Shown here: piece by piece, positions 1-9,028 of the stretch
How positions within the stretch are numbered: the first letter of the stretch is position 1
How the letters are laid out: each line of letters starts with the position of its first letter
From: B1SED10-75 sp964636865
GTDB lineage: Bacteria > Bacillota > Dethiobacteria > DTU022 > PWGO01
Direction of reading: 5' to 3'
Assembly: GCA_964636865.1 (NCBI GenBank)
Contig: CAZWVJ010000012.1
Location: forward strand, 1 to 50,390
Length of the DNA: 50,390 nucleotides
Notes under the pieces: model-generated
What the model was told of the DNA's origin: nothing
What the model saw: only the letters and a program-made list of their open reading frames with translations
Database searches by the model: none
Program-made: the position numbers and the translations under genes

Positions 1-1801
1 TACCGGTAAAAACAAAACTTTTCCCTGCAAGTTCTTCAATAGATGTAGTTGTAACCGGTTCTTTAAAATTAACGCTTGCTTTTCTCAATTTATTCAAGAT
101 TACCTCTGTTTGATCCTGTTGAAAATAACTCACAATGGAAGCGGCTATTTTGGGGCCAATTTCTTCCAAATCTTCCAGTTCTTTTAAAGAGGCCGCCGCA
201 AGATCATCTAAATGAAGGAAATGGGAAGCTAGAGTGCGTGAAACTTTTTCTCCGACAAAACGGATTCCCAGCCCGTATAGCAGTCGATGCAGGGGGTTTT
301 GTTTGCTTTTTTCGATAGATTCCAAAAGGTTTTGCCCGGATTTCTCCGCCAATCTTTCCAGGCTTACCAAAGAATGAATATCAAGATAATAAAGGTCTCC
401 TATATCTTTTACCAATCCATTTTTCCACAACTGTTCGGCAACTGCCGGCCCTAACCCATCTATATCCATTGCTCTCCTGGAAGCAAAATGAATAAGCCTC
501 TCTACAGCTTGAGCCGGGCAGGCAGGATTCAAACAGCGTAATATGGCTTCTTCCGGCAGTCTCTCTACAGCATTGCCGCAATCAGGACAATTAGCAGGCA
601 TCACGAATTTACTTTCTCCGCCTGTTCTTTTTTCTTTTTCTACCTTTATGACTTCGGGAATAATGTCACCTGCTTTGCGAATGACAACATTATCGCCAAG
701 AAGAATATCTTTTTCTTTTAAATAATCCTCATTGTGCAAACTGGCCCTTTTGACGGTAGAGCCGGCAAGCTGAACCGGTTCTAATATGGCCACGGGAGTG
801 ATAGCCCCTGTCCGCCCAATGTTTACTTCGATATCACGCACCATGGTAGAAGCTTCTTCGGCAGGAAACTTAAAAGCTACCGCCCACCTGGGTGAACGTG
901 ATGTATAACCTAACCGGGCATGCAACTCATAATTGTTAACTTTGATTACTGTTCCGTCCACATCGTACGCAAGTTCGTGACGTTTGTCCATCCAAAGGCG
1001 GCAGTAATCCATTACACTTTCGATATTGGGGCAATATTCCCAATGAGGATTAAGAGGAAGCCTTAAATTTTGCAAGTATTGGAGCATTTCATAATGAGAA
1101 TCAACCTCCAGGTTATGCTCACCGGTCCCGTAGATAAAAATTTTGAGCGGCCTTTGAGCGGCAATTCGCGGATCTAACTGGCGCACCGAACCGGCTGCAG
1201 CATTGCGGGGGTTGGCGAAGGTAGTTTCACCTTGTTCATTGCGTTCTCTATTCAACCTCTCAAAATCATCGTGGTTGATATACACCTCTCCCCTCACTTC
1301 TAAAGTAAGAGGCTTTTTTAACTGCAGGGGAATCTGGCGAATGGTTTTCAAGTTGCTCGTAATATCTTCTCCCACGTAACCATCCCCTCGGGTAGCACCG
1401 TGCACCAGCCTCCCTTCTTCGTAAAACAGAGAGACTGCAAGGCCGTCTATTTTAAGCTCAGCCACATAATCCATTTGTTGGATTTTTAGCATGCGGGTAA
1501 TACGTTGATGATAATCTCGAAGTTCTTCCCAGGTAAATGCATTTTCCAGGCTAAGCATGGGCACCCTGTGTCTTACGGTAGTAAATTCAGCAAGGGGTTC
1601 GCCGCCCACCCTTTGAGTTGGAGAATCTTCAGTTATTAAGTGAGGATACTTAGCTTCTAGCTCTTGAAGTTCTTGCATTAAAAGGTCAAATTCCCGGTCC
1701 GAAATTTTTGGATTGTCCAGGACATGGTAATAATAATTATGCTCTTCTATTTGCTCTCTAAGGGCAGAAATGCGCTGCCCGGCTTCCTGCTCATTCTGCA
1801 C
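1..1801 (-). CDS. ligA: NAD-dependent DNA ligase LigA (3' end cut off by window edge)
   Basis: Seals nicks in replication and repair using NAD+. About 600 codons are present: the N-terminal Ia/adenylation region, the KxDG nucleotidyltransferase motif in ELKIDGLA (Lys about residue 117), the OB fold, a four-Cys zinc finger (CPDC, then CLNPAC, near residues 405-430), and the helix-hairpin-helix region. The reading ends at the first residues of the BRCT domain, so only roughly the last 70 residues are missing. The GTG start at 1801 is chosen because GAGGT lies 7 nt upstream and the YYYHVLDNP motif follows at the usual distance. It begins 5 nt after the mutase small subunit stop, so it is probably co-transcribed with that operon although functionally unrelated. 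Confidence 0.96.
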   Translation of the reverse strand, partial: MQNEQEAGQRISALREQIEEHNYYYHVLDNPKISDREFDLLMQELQELEAKYPHLITEDSPTQRVGGEPLAEFTTVRHRVPMLSLENAFTWEELRDYHQRITRMLKIQQMDYVAELKIDGLAVSLFYEEGRLVHGATRGDGYVGEDITSNLKTIRQIPLQLKKPLTLEVRGEVYINHDDFERLNRERNEQGETTFANPRNAAAGSVRQLDPRIAAQRPLKIFIYGTGEHNLEVDSHYEMLQYLQNLRLPLNPHWEYCPNIESVMDYCRLWMDKRHELAYDVDGTVIKVNNYELHARLGYTSRSPRWAVAFKFPAEEASTMVRDIEVNIGRTGAITPVAILEPVQLAGSTVKRASLHNEDYLKEKDILLGDNVVIRKAGDIIPEVIKVEKEKRTGGESKFVMPANCPDCGNAVERLPEEAILRCLNPACPAQAVERLIHFASRRAMDIDGLGPAVAEQLWKNGLVKDIGDLYYLDIHSLVSLERLAEKSGQNLLESIEKSKQNPLHRLLYGLGIRFVGEKVSRTLASHFLHLDDLAAASLKELEDLEEIGPKIAASIVSYFQQDQTEVILNKLRKASVNFKEPVTTTSIEELAGKSFVFTG

Positions 1802-1806
1802 ACATT

Positions 1807-2217
1807 TTACCTCGCTTTATTTTCAAGGGATTCCCGAATAAAAGAAACGATATTATCCAACGATGTTCCCGGTGAAAATACTTCATGGACATAACCTTTA
1901 CTTTTCAATTCTTCCCTATCATCTTCAGGGATAATCCCTCCCAGGATCAGAAGTATGTCTTCGGCATCATTATCATTTAATAAGTTCTTAACGCGGGGCA
2001 CCAATGTCATATGAGCGCCGGATAATATACTTAGCCCCACAACATCGACATCTTCTTGAAGGGCTGCTTCCACTATTTGTTCCGGGGTTTGATGCAAGCC
2101 TGTATATACAACCTCCATACCGGCATCGCGAAGTCCTCTGGCTACCACTTTTGCCCCCCGGTCATGTCCGTCCAGTCCCGGTTTGGCTACCAATGCCCTT
2201 ATTTTTCTATCCGCCAA
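1807..2217 (-). CDS. icmB: Cobalamin-binding small subunit of a B12-dependent acyl-CoA mutase (isobutyryl-CoA mutase type)
   Basis: A 136-residue Rossmann-like B12-binding domain. The DGHDRG sequence near residue 16 is the DxHxxG motif whose His is the lower axial cobalt ligand. The SILSGAH and GGIIPEDD segments further on also fit the B12 domain. The length matches the stand-alone small subunits of two-subunit mutases; one-subunit methylmalonyl-CoA mutases carry this domain fused. It lies 62 nt downstream of the large subunit gene, which supplies the substrate barrel. By itself this subunit does not tell isobutyryl-, methylmalonyl- or 2-hydroxyisobutyryl-CoA mutase apart; the call follows from the large subunit. 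Confidence 0.9.
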   Translation of the reverse strand: MADRKIRALVAKPGLDGHDRGAKVVARGLRDAGMEVVYTGLHQTPEQIVEAALQEDVDVVGLSILSGAHMTLVPRVKNLLNDNDAEDILLILGGIIPEDDREELKSKGYVHEVFSPGTSLDNIVSFIRESLENKAR

Positions 2218-2279
2218 TATTATCCCTCCTCGATAATATTAATCAGTTAAAACATCTTTCGCCGACTAATTATTCAAAG

Positions 2280-3944
2280 TTAAAAAAGCGGTTTTTCCCG
2301 ATATTCGCCAAAAACTTCTTTTAAAGCGGCTACAATTTCTCCCTCAGTCGCGTAAGTTTTAACCGCTTCCAAGATAAAGGGGATAATATTTTCGTTACTT
2401 CCGGCTACTTCCTTCAATTTTTCCAGCGACCTGTTTACCGCGTCATTATCTCTATTTTGACGTAAAGTTTTTACTCTTTCTACTTGTTTTTGCTCTACCT
2501 CGGGTCCAATCTTAAGAATCTCTATATCGGGAGGTTCTTCACTGGTAAATTGGTTTACCCCTACAACTATCTTTTCCTGGTTTTCAAGTTCTTTCTGATA
2601 ACGATAGGCAGCATTGGCAATTTCTTGTTGGAAAAATCCCTCTTCAATTGCCTTTACAACTCCGCCTAGTTTTTCGATTCGGGCAAAATATTCCTCCGCT
2701 CCTTCTTCCATCCGGTCAGTTAGACTTTCCATAAAATAAGAACCTGCCAGAGGGTCAATTGTATTTGTTACTCCTATTTCATACGCCATTATCTGTTGAG
2801 TTCTCAATGCAATTCTTACCGCTTTTTCTGTTGGTAATGCCATTACCTCATCCATAGAATTAGTATGCAGGGATTGAGTGCCTCCTAAAACTGCTGAAAG
2901 CCCCTCATAAGCAGTTCTTACTATATTGTTTTCAGGTTCCTGCTCCGTAAGGCTGCACCCGGCTGTTTGGGTATGGAACCTCAGCATCCATGAACGGGGA
3001 TTCTGAGCCCCATATTTTTCTTTCATTCTCCTTGCCCAAATACGGCGAGCTGCACGGTACTTGGCAATCTCTTCAAAAAAGTCCAGGTGAGCGTTAAAAA
3101 AGAACGACAGTCGCGGTGCGAAGTCATCTACATTCAATCCGGCCTCTATTCCGGCTTCCACATAAGCAAAGCCATCAGCAAGGGTAAAGGCTAATTCCTG
3201 TATAGCAGTAGAGCCGGCTTCACGAATATGATATCCACTAATGCTTACAGTATTCCAACGGGGTACATATTTATACCCATATTCAAAAATATCGGTAATA
3301 AGGCGCATGGAAGGTTCGGGAGGAAAAATCCATGATTTCTGGGCAATGTATTCTTTAAGGATGTCATTTTGAATGGTACCGCCTATATTTTCCAAACTTA
3401 CTCCTTGTTTTTCCGCAGCCGCAATATACATACACCATAAAATCGATGCCGGCCCGTTAATGGTCATTGAGGTAGTGATCTGATCCAGGGGAATAGAATT
3501 AAATAGCACCTCCATATCCTGCAGTGAATCTATGGCTACTCCGCAGCGGCCTACTTCTCCTTCAGATCGGGAATGATCGGAGTCATATCCCATAATGGTA
3601 GGCATGTCAAAGGCCACACTGAGGCCGGTTTGCCCCTGTTCCAGCAAGTATAAATAACGCTGGTTGGTCTGATAAGCATCCCCGAATCCGGAAAATTGCC
3701 GCATGGTCCAGAGCCTGCCCCGGTACATATTTGGATGCACCCCTCTGGTATAAGGGTATTCCCCCGGAAAGCCCATATCTTTCAGGTAATCCAAATCTCT
3801 AATGTCATCCGGGGTATAAAGATCTTTAATGGGTTCTCCGGAAATGGTGGTATATTCCGGCAGGCGGTCACTATGCTTACTCAAAGAATTTTTTCTCCAT
3901 TCTTGTTCTCTCTTTTTTATTTTTTCCAGATTTTCATCAGACAT
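2280..3944 (-). CDS. icmA: B12-dependent acyl-CoA mutase large subunit with isobutyryl-CoA mutase active-site signature
   Basis: A 554-residue substrate-binding barrel of the methylmalonyl-CoA mutase superfamily. The substrate-determining positions read Phe84 (in RQFSGFG) and Gln202 (in KEYIAQKSW), with catalytic His239 (in SGYHIREAG). Methylmalonyl-CoA mutase has Tyr89, Arg207 and His244; the spacings (118 and 37) are identical, so the alignment is firm. Phe and Gln are the isobutyryl-CoA mutase residues, and the Ile/Asp pair of 2-hydroxyisobutyryl-CoA mutase is absent. The expected reaction is isobutyryl-CoA to n-butyryl-CoA, reversible. The start is the ATG at 3944, which has GAGGTG 9 nt upstream; the GTG four codons earlier is part of that Shine-Dalgarno sequence. 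Automated annotation would probably call it methylmalonyl-CoA mutase. Confidence 0.85.
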   Translation of the reverse strand: MSDENLEKIKKREQEWRKNSLSKHSDRLPEYTTISGEPIKDLYTPDDIRDLDYLKDMGFPGEYPYTRGVHPNMYRGRLWTMRQFSGFGDAYQTNQRYLYLLEQGQTGLSVAFDMPTIMGYDSDHSRSEGEVGRCGVAIDSLQDMEVLFNSIPLDQITTSMTINGPASILWCMYIAAAEKQGVSLENIGGTIQNDILKEYIAQKSWIFPPEPSMRLITDIFEYGYKYVPRWNTVSISGYHIREAGSTAIQELAFTLADGFAYVEAGIEAGLNVDDFAPRLSFFFNAHLDFFEEIAKYRAARRIWARRMKEKYGAQNPRSWMLRFHTQTAGCSLTEQEPENNIVRTAYEGLSAVLGGTQSLHTNSMDEVMALPTEKAVRIALRTQQIMAYEIGVTNTIDPLAGSYFMESLTDRMEEGAEEYFARIEKLGGVVKAIEEGFFQQEIANAAYRYQKELENQEKIVVGVNQFTSEEPPDIEILKIGPEVEQKQVERVKTLRQNRDNDAVNRSLEKLKEVAGSNENIIPFILEAVKTYATEGEIVAALKEVFGEYREKPLF

Positions 3945-3967
3945 ATAACTAAGCACCTCTCACTCTT

Positions 3968-4912
3968 TTATTCCATAGAAGTTGGCAAACCAATTTTATG
4001 AAGCAATTCGCGGCCCAGGGTATAAGGATCTGTCCGCCGATTTAAAAGATCTTCTACCAGATCTTCCACAGATACCTGCGCCTGAATGCGATTCCATACT
4101 TCCGATTTAACCAGGTATTCTACTTGATCTACAAATTCTCGCCGGGCACGTTCTTTTCTAATCTTTTGCAGTTGCCCGCTTTCTTCCAGGTAAAGGCGGT
4201 GTTGGGATATTTCATCCCACAATTCACTTACCCCTTCGCCTTCCAACGAATCAGTGCATATTATTGGAGGACGCCAATCCCCGGCAGGGCTGAGATCCAG
4301 CATGGCTTCCAGTTCTGTAACAGTCCGATCCTTGCCGGGCAAATCTGCTTTATTAACTACAAAAATATCGGCGATTTCCATTACCCCGGCTTTTATGGTT
4401 TGAACACTATCGCCTGCCGCGGGGGTAAGAACTAATGCCGTGGTGTCTGCATACTTAACTACATCTATCTCCGACTGACCAACTCCTACAGTTTCAATGA
4501 AAATAATATCTTTGCCGAAAGCATCCATTATTTTCACTGCCTCCCGGGTAGCCTTGGACAAACCACCAAGTGTGCCCCGGTTGCCCATGCTGCGAATATA
4601 TATACCATTATCCAGCACATGATCCTGCATGCGGATTCTGTCCCCCAAAATTGCCCCACCACTAAAGGGACTGCTGGGATCCACGGCAACAACTCCTACC
4701 GTTAAATTCTGACGACGAATAAGCCCCAACAGGTGATCTACGAGAGAACTTTTACCCGTGCCAGGGGCACCGGTAATACCTACGACGTAAGCATTACCGG
4801 TATGCGGATATATTTTTTTAAGTATTTCTGTCTTATTCGGGTCATCATTTTCTACCATGGAAATCAACCGGGCTAATGCCCGGCGATCTCCTTGCAGCAA
4901 TTTTTCTTCCAA
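3968..4912 (-). CDS. meaB: MeaB/ArgK-family G-protein chaperone of the B12 mutase
   Basis: A 314-residue SIMIBI-class GTPase that gates cofactor delivery and protects adenosylcobalamin mutases from inactivation. Visible motifs: Walker A GAPGTGKSS at about residues 48-56, VAVDPSSPFSGGAILGDR, the ETVGVGQSE switch segment, and NKAD for guanine recognition. The dimerisation arm follows at the C-terminus. It sits 23 nt upstream of the mutase large subunit, the classic place for this chaperone. In some bacteria the same chaperone is fused with the mutase as IcmF; here all parts are separate. Confidence 0.95.
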   Translation of the reverse strand: MEEKLLQGDRRALARLISMVENDDPNKTEILKKIYPHTGNAYVVGITGAPGTGKSSLVDHLLGLIRRQNLTVGVVAVDPSSPFSGGAILGDRIRMQDHVLDNGIYIRSMGNRGTLGGLSKATREAVKIMDAFGKDIIFIETVGVGQSEIDVVKYADTTALVLTPAAGDSVQTIKAGVMEIADIFVVNKADLPGKDRTVTELEAMLDLSPAGDWRPPIICTDSLEGEGVSELWDEISQHRLYLEESGQLQKIRKERARREFVDQVEYLVKSEVWNRIQAQVSVEDLVEDLLNRRTDPYTLGRELLHKIGLPTSME

Positions 4913-4941
4913 TTACTGCCACCACCTGTTTAAATAATTTA

Positions 4942-5478
4942 TTAATGTTCGATCCCTGCCCTGGCATCAACGCCGCTACAGTGATGATGCTTTATTTCTT
5001 TTACCTCGCTAACCAGATCAGCAATTTCTATTATTTGGGGCAAAGCATTACGACCGGTTAAGATAACATCAACATGGCGGGGTTTATCACGTAACATCTC
5101 TATAACTTCATCCCCGGGAATAAGGCCAAAATCCAGAGCTACATTTATTTCATCCAAAACCACCATATCATAATTACTACTAAATATGGCCTCTCTAGCG
5201 CTTTCCCAGCCTTCCATTGCCAGTTTTACATCTACCGGATCGGGATTAACCCTATGTACAAACTCATCCCTGCCTGCCTTAATAATAGAAACCCCTGGCA
5301 TCTTCTCCAGTGCCCAAAATTCCCCATAATCACGGCCTTTCATAAAGTGCAGTAAATAAACTCGGTAACCATGGCCTATTGCACGTAAAGCCTGTCCTAT
5401 AGCAGCCGTGGTTTTACCTTTACCTTCCCCGGTGTAAACCATAATCAGCCCGCAGAAATTATTATGCTCCTCAGTCAT
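4942..5478 (-). CDS. cobO: Cob(I)yrinic acid a,c-diamide / cob(I)alamin adenosyltransferase (CobO/BtuR family)
   Basis: Transfers the adenosyl group of ATP to Co(I) corrinoid, making the coenzyme form needed by the mutase. The 178 residues carry the P-loop GEGKGKTT at about 17-24, near the N-terminus as in CobA/CobO, and the VVLDEINVALDFGL segment typical of the family. Its place directly before meaB and the mutase genes suggests a dedicated supply or repair of adenosylcobalamin for that enzyme rather than de novo B12 synthesis. No cobalamin riboswitch was seen upstream of the operon. Confidence 0.93.
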   Translation of the reverse strand: MTEEHNNFCGLIMVYTGEGKGKTTAAIGQALRAIGHGYRVYLLHFMKGRDYGEFWALEKMPGVSIIKAGRDEFVHRVNPDPVDVKLAMEGWESAREAIFSSNYDMVVLDEINVALDFGLIPGDEVIEMLRDKPRHVDVILTGRNALPQIIEIADLVSEVKEIKHHHCSGVDARAGIEH

Positions 5479-5510
5479 GCTATTTATTCCTTTCTTGACA
5501 ATCTTAAGAA

Positions 5511-6653
5511 TTAACCTTTTAGCAAATTCCGAGATATTACCAATCTTTGCACTTCGGAAGTACCCTCATATATTTCGGTGATTTTAGCATCCCGCATAAA
5601 GCGTTCTACCGGATACTCCCGTGTATATCCATAACCGCCAAAGATTTGCACTACTTTGGTAGTAACTTCCATAGCAGCTTCGGCGGCAAAAAGTTTCGCC
5701 ATAGAAGATGCCTGGCTATAAGGCAGACCCTCATTTTCCAGAAAGGCTGCTTGATACGTCAACAACCGTGAAGCTTCAATCTTAGTGGCACAATCAGCCA
5801 GCATAAATGAAATGGCCTGGAAATTACCGATGGGTTGTCCGAATTGCTGGCGCTGCTTGGCATAATCTAGTGCCGCATCCAGTGCTCCCTGGGCTATGCC
5901 TACTGCTTGAGCAGCTATTCCATTACGTCCCCCATCCAGCACACCCATGGCAATTTTAAACCCTTCCCCTTCTTGTCCGAGAAGATTCTCCTTCGGAATT
6001 CTACAATCTTCAAATACTAGCTCCAAAGTAGGAGAAGAGCGCAATCCCATTTTCTTTTCCTTTTTCCCGAAGGTAAAGCCGGGAGTGTCTTTTTCCACGA
6101 TAAAAGCACTGATTCCTTTTGCTTTTTTCTCCGGGTCGGTCATGGCAAAAACCACATATATCTCAGCATCGCCTGCATTGCTAATAAATATTTTGGTTCC
6201 GTTTAGCACGTATTCGTCACCGTCAAGAACTGCCGTAGCTTTTTGCGCAGCTGCATCGGTGCCGGCTTGTTCTTCAGTTAAGCCAAATGCGCCCAGTTTT
6301 TCCCCTTTGGCTAATGGCTGAAGATACTTCTGCTTCTGCTCTTCTGTACCGAACTTAAAAATAGGCCAACTGCACAAAGAGATATGTGCCGAAAGTGTTG
6401 TTCCCGCCGATGCTTCAACTCTTGAAAGTTCTTCAACTGCAATTACATAGCTTAAGTAGTCAGCACCTTCTCCGCCGTACTCTTCCGGCCAGGGTATACC
6501 CGTAATGCCGATTTCTCCCATCTGGTCGAATAATTCCCGTGAAAATTCTTCGTTCTCATCCCTTTCCGCAGCTCCGGGTTCTACTTCATTCACAGCGAAA
6601 TCCCGGATCATTTTACGCATCATCTCATGCTCTTCCGTTAATCTAAAATCCAT
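5511..6653 (-). CDS. Short-chain acyl-CoA dehydrogenase (butyryl-CoA type), copy 1
   Basis: A FAD enzyme that oxidises an acyl-CoA to the trans-2-enoyl-CoA and passes electrons to electron-transfer flavoprotein. It is 380 residues, the usual length. The FGLTEEQAGTDA flavin/substrate motif, the GYTREYPVERFMRDAKI segment and the catalytic Glu363 in IYEGTSEVQ are intact. The position of the catalytic Glu is that of short-chain (butyryl) and bacterial dehydrogenases, not of isovaleryl-type ones. It is tightly packed (18 nt) with a second paralogue upstream. With the adjacent mutase, the expected substrate is butyryl-CoA. No etfAB genes lie in this window. Confidence 0.94.
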   Translation of the reverse strand: MDFRLTEEHEMMRKMIRDFAVNEVEPGAAERDENEEFSRELFDQMGEIGITGIPWPEEYGGEGADYLSYVIAVEELSRVEASAGTTLSAHISLCSWPIFKFGTEEQKQKYLQPLAKGEKLGAFGLTEEQAGTDAAAQKATAVLDGDEYVLNGTKIFISNAGDAEIYVVFAMTDPEKKAKGISAFIVEKDTPGFTFGKKEKKMGLRSSPTLELVFEDCRIPKENLLGQEGEGFKIAMGVLDGGRNGIAAQAVGIAQGALDAALDYAKQRQQFGQPIGNFQAISFMLADCATKIEASRLLTYQAAFLENEGLPYSQASSMAKLFAAEAAMEVTTKVVQIFGGYGYTREYPVERFMRDAKITEIYEGTSEVQRLVISRNLLKG

Positions 6654-6671
6654 TACTACAACCTCCCATTA

Positions 6672-7817
6672 TTATGTTTGATTTAAAACTTCCCTGGCTA
6701 TAACCATTCTCTGGATCTGATTGGTACCTTCATAAATCTGGGTTACTTTGGAATCACGAAAAAACTTTTCCACCGGATGTTCTTTAAGCCCCCCTCTTGC
6801 TCCCATTAAGGAAACACTTCTGGCTGAAGCATCCATAGCTAAATCGGTGGAGATTACTTTAGCCATAGAAGATTCTTTGGTACATTTTTCTCCCATACTT
6901 TTCAACCAGCCCGCCCGATAAACCATAAGCCTGGCTGCTTCCAGGCGGGTAAAGTAATCGGCCAAAGTACATGAAACTCCCTGAAAATCAAAAACTTTCT
7001 GCCCGAATTGTTCTCTTTGCCGGGTAAACTCCAATGCATATTCTAAAGAAGCGGAAGCAATGCCTAAGGCTTGAGCGGCAATGCCTATGCGCCCGCCATC
7101 TAAAAGAGAAAGAGCAATAGGAAAACCTTCACCCTCTTTACCCAGTCGATTATTAACCGGCACCCGGGCATCTTCAAAAACTAGCTCTACAGTTGTGGAA
7201 CCATTTAATCCCATTTTTTCTTCTTTTGTACCAATAATCAACCCCGGAGTATCTTTATCTACCAGGAATGCCGTAATGCCTCTCTTACCTTTAGAAGAAT
7301 CTACTGTGGCAAAAACAGTATAAACATCAGCTTCCCCACCATTAGTAATAAATACTTTGCTGCCGTTAAGATAATAATATTCATTTTCAAAGCGAGCAGT
7401 AGTGGAAATTGCGCCTGCATCAGACCCCGCCTGCGTTTCTGTAAGCGCAAAAGCCCCCAACCACTCACCCGAAGCCAGGCGAGAAAGATATTTATTCTTT
7501 TGTGTTTCCGTTCCATAGTACAATATAGGATACGTCCCCACCGATGTATGTACCGATAATATACCCCCGGTAGAAGGACAGGCTTTGGAAATTTCCTCAA
7601 TCAAAAACACATAACTTAGGAAATCATCGCCTTTGCCACCCCATTCCCGGGGAAGCGGTAAACCCATGTACCCTCTTGCCGCCATTTCTTGCAATGCTTC
7701 CCGGGGAAACTTTTTTTGCTCATCAATTTCTTTTGCCCTTGGTTTTATATGTTCTTGAGTAAACTGCCGATATTCTTCTCGTTTGCGTAAATGTTCTGCG
7801 CTTAAGTTAAAATTCAT
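6672..7817 (-). CDS. Acyl-CoA dehydrogenase, copy 2
   Basis: A 381-residue acyl-CoA dehydrogenase with the FALTETQAGSDAGA motif, the FITNGGEAD segment, and catalytic Glu363 in IYEGTNQIQ. It is clearly paralogous to the following gene but diverged. Its Gly-rich end segment reads LMGARGGLKEHPVEKFFRDSKV instead of the usual GGYGYTREYP-like stretch, which may reflect a different acyl chain, for example isobutyryl or 2-methyl-branched. It lies between thlA (upstream, 23 nt) and copy 1 (downstream, 18 nt) in one operon. The substrate is inference. Confidence 0.93.
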   Translation of the reverse strand: MNFNLSAEHLRKREEYRQFTQEHIKPRAKEIDEQKKFPREALQEMAARGYMGLPLPREWGGKGDDFLSYVFLIEEISKACPSTGGILSVHTSVGTYPILYYGTETQKNKYLSRLASGEWLGAFALTETQAGSDAGAISTTARFENEYYYLNGSKVFITNGGEADVYTVFATVDSSKGKRGITAFLVDKDTPGLIIGTKEEKMGLNGSTTVELVFEDARVPVNNRLGKEGEGFPIALSLLDGGRIGIAAQALGIASASLEYALEFTRQREQFGQKVFDFQGVSCTLADYFTRLEAARLMVYRAGWLKSMGEKCTKESSMAKVISTDLAMDASARSVSLMGARGGLKEHPVEKFFRDSKVTQIYEGTNQIQRMVIAREVLNQT

Positions 7818-7840
7818 CTATATATGCCTCTCTTAACTTA

Positions 7841-9022
7841 TTATTCTCCTGCCTTGACTATAATTGCTTCTCCCTGTGCCATTCCACTACAAATAGTTGC
7901 CATACCGTATGAACTGCCCCGCCTTCTTAGTTCAGACACCAGGGTCATAAGAATACGCGCTCCGCTTGCCCCAATAGGATGTCCCAGGGCCACAGCCCCT
8001 CCATTTACATTTACTTTGTTTTCATCCCAATTGCCCAGACGGATACAAGTCCGCGCCACAGCAGCAAAAGCTTCATTTACCTCTATAAGATCAATATCAT
8101 CAATTTTTAAGCCTGCTTTCTGTAATGCCTGCCTGCCAGCTGCTTCCGGAACAGTGGATATGCGTGAAGGATCATCAGAAGCCACTCCGTGAGAGATGAT
8201 TTCAGCCAAAATGGGAACTCCCAACTCCCTCGCTTTTTCTTTACCCATAATAACCAGTGCCCCTGCACCATCACTTATAGGAGGAGCGTTTCCGGCAGTG
8301 ACAGCGCCGTCTTCTTCAAAAACTGGAGGCAGTTGGGCAAGTTTTTCATAAGTAGTGTCTTCTCTGGGCAGCTCATCAGTATCTATTAGTTTGGTTTCTT
8401 TTTTATGTTTTACTTCCACAGATGTAATTTCATCATTGTAATAACCATGATTGATTGCCTTTACAGCCAACTGGTGGCTGCGCAGAGACCATTCATCTGC
8501 TTCTTCCCGCGTTACTCCATAAGAAGCCGGAACTTTACCGCCGTGGACCCCCATATGCACATTATATAAAGGGCACCACAAGCCGTCTTTGATCATGGCA
8601 TCCGCCAGGGAAGCAGGACCCATCCGTATGCCTATTCGCCCTTTTTCCATTAAATGGGGGGCGGCGCTCATATTTTCCATTCCGCCGGCAACCACTGTTC
8701 GGGCTTCCCCGGCACGGATCATCATATCCGCTTGATTAACTGCGCGCAAGCCCGAAACACAAACTTTATTAATTGTATCCGAAGGGATTTCCATGGGCAA
8801 ACCTGCTTTAATAGTGGCCTGCCGGGAAGGTATTTGCCCGGTTCCGGCCTGGACAACCATACCCATAAGCACATAATCTATATGTGAAGGTAAGACGCCC
8901 GCTTTACCTAAAGCACCTTCTATCGCCGCGGCTCCCAATTCCACTGCAGAAACTGAGGACAATGAACCCAGAAATTTACCAAATGGAGTTCGCGCCCAAC
9001 TCGCTATAACTGTTCCAGACAT
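7841..9022 (-). CDS. thlA: Acetyl-CoA acetyltransferase (thiolase II)
   Basis: Cleaves acetoacetyl-CoA with CoA into two acetyl-CoA in the degradative direction. It is 393 residues with nucleophile Cys88 in NKVCVSGLRA, the GGAVALGHPIGASGAR histidine motif and Cys378 in ICSGMAQGEA. All three catalytic residues sit in the usual places. It is the first gene of the minus-strand acyl-CoA operon. A ribosome binding site AGGGGTG precedes the ATG, and part of that site can pair with an upstream complementary stretch (see findings). Confidence 0.95.
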   Translation of the reverse strand: MSGTVIASWARTPFGKFLGSLSSVSAVELGAAAIEGALGKAGVLPSHIDYVLMGMVVQAGTGQIPSRQATIKAGLPMEIPSDTINKVCVSGLRAVNQADMMIRAGEARTVVAGGMENMSAAPHLMEKGRIGIRMGPASLADAMIKDGLWCPLYNVHMGVHGGKVPASYGVTREEADEWSLRSHQLAVKAINHGYYNDEITSVEVKHKKETKLIDTDELPREDTTYEKLAQLPPVFEEDGAVTAGNAPPISDGAGALVIMGKEKARELGVPILAEIISHGVASDDPSRISTVPEAAGRQALQKAGLKIDDIDLIEVNEAFAAVARTCIRLGNWDENKVNVNGGAVALGHPIGASGARILMTLVSELRRRGSSYGMATICSGMAQGEAIIVKAGE

Positions 9023-9028
9023 TTATTC

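Noticed and set aside
1807..4912. Methylmalonyl-CoA (propionate) pathway
   Set aside because: The mutase has Phe/Gln instead of Tyr/Arg at the substrate sites, and no epimerase or carboxyltransferase gene is present.
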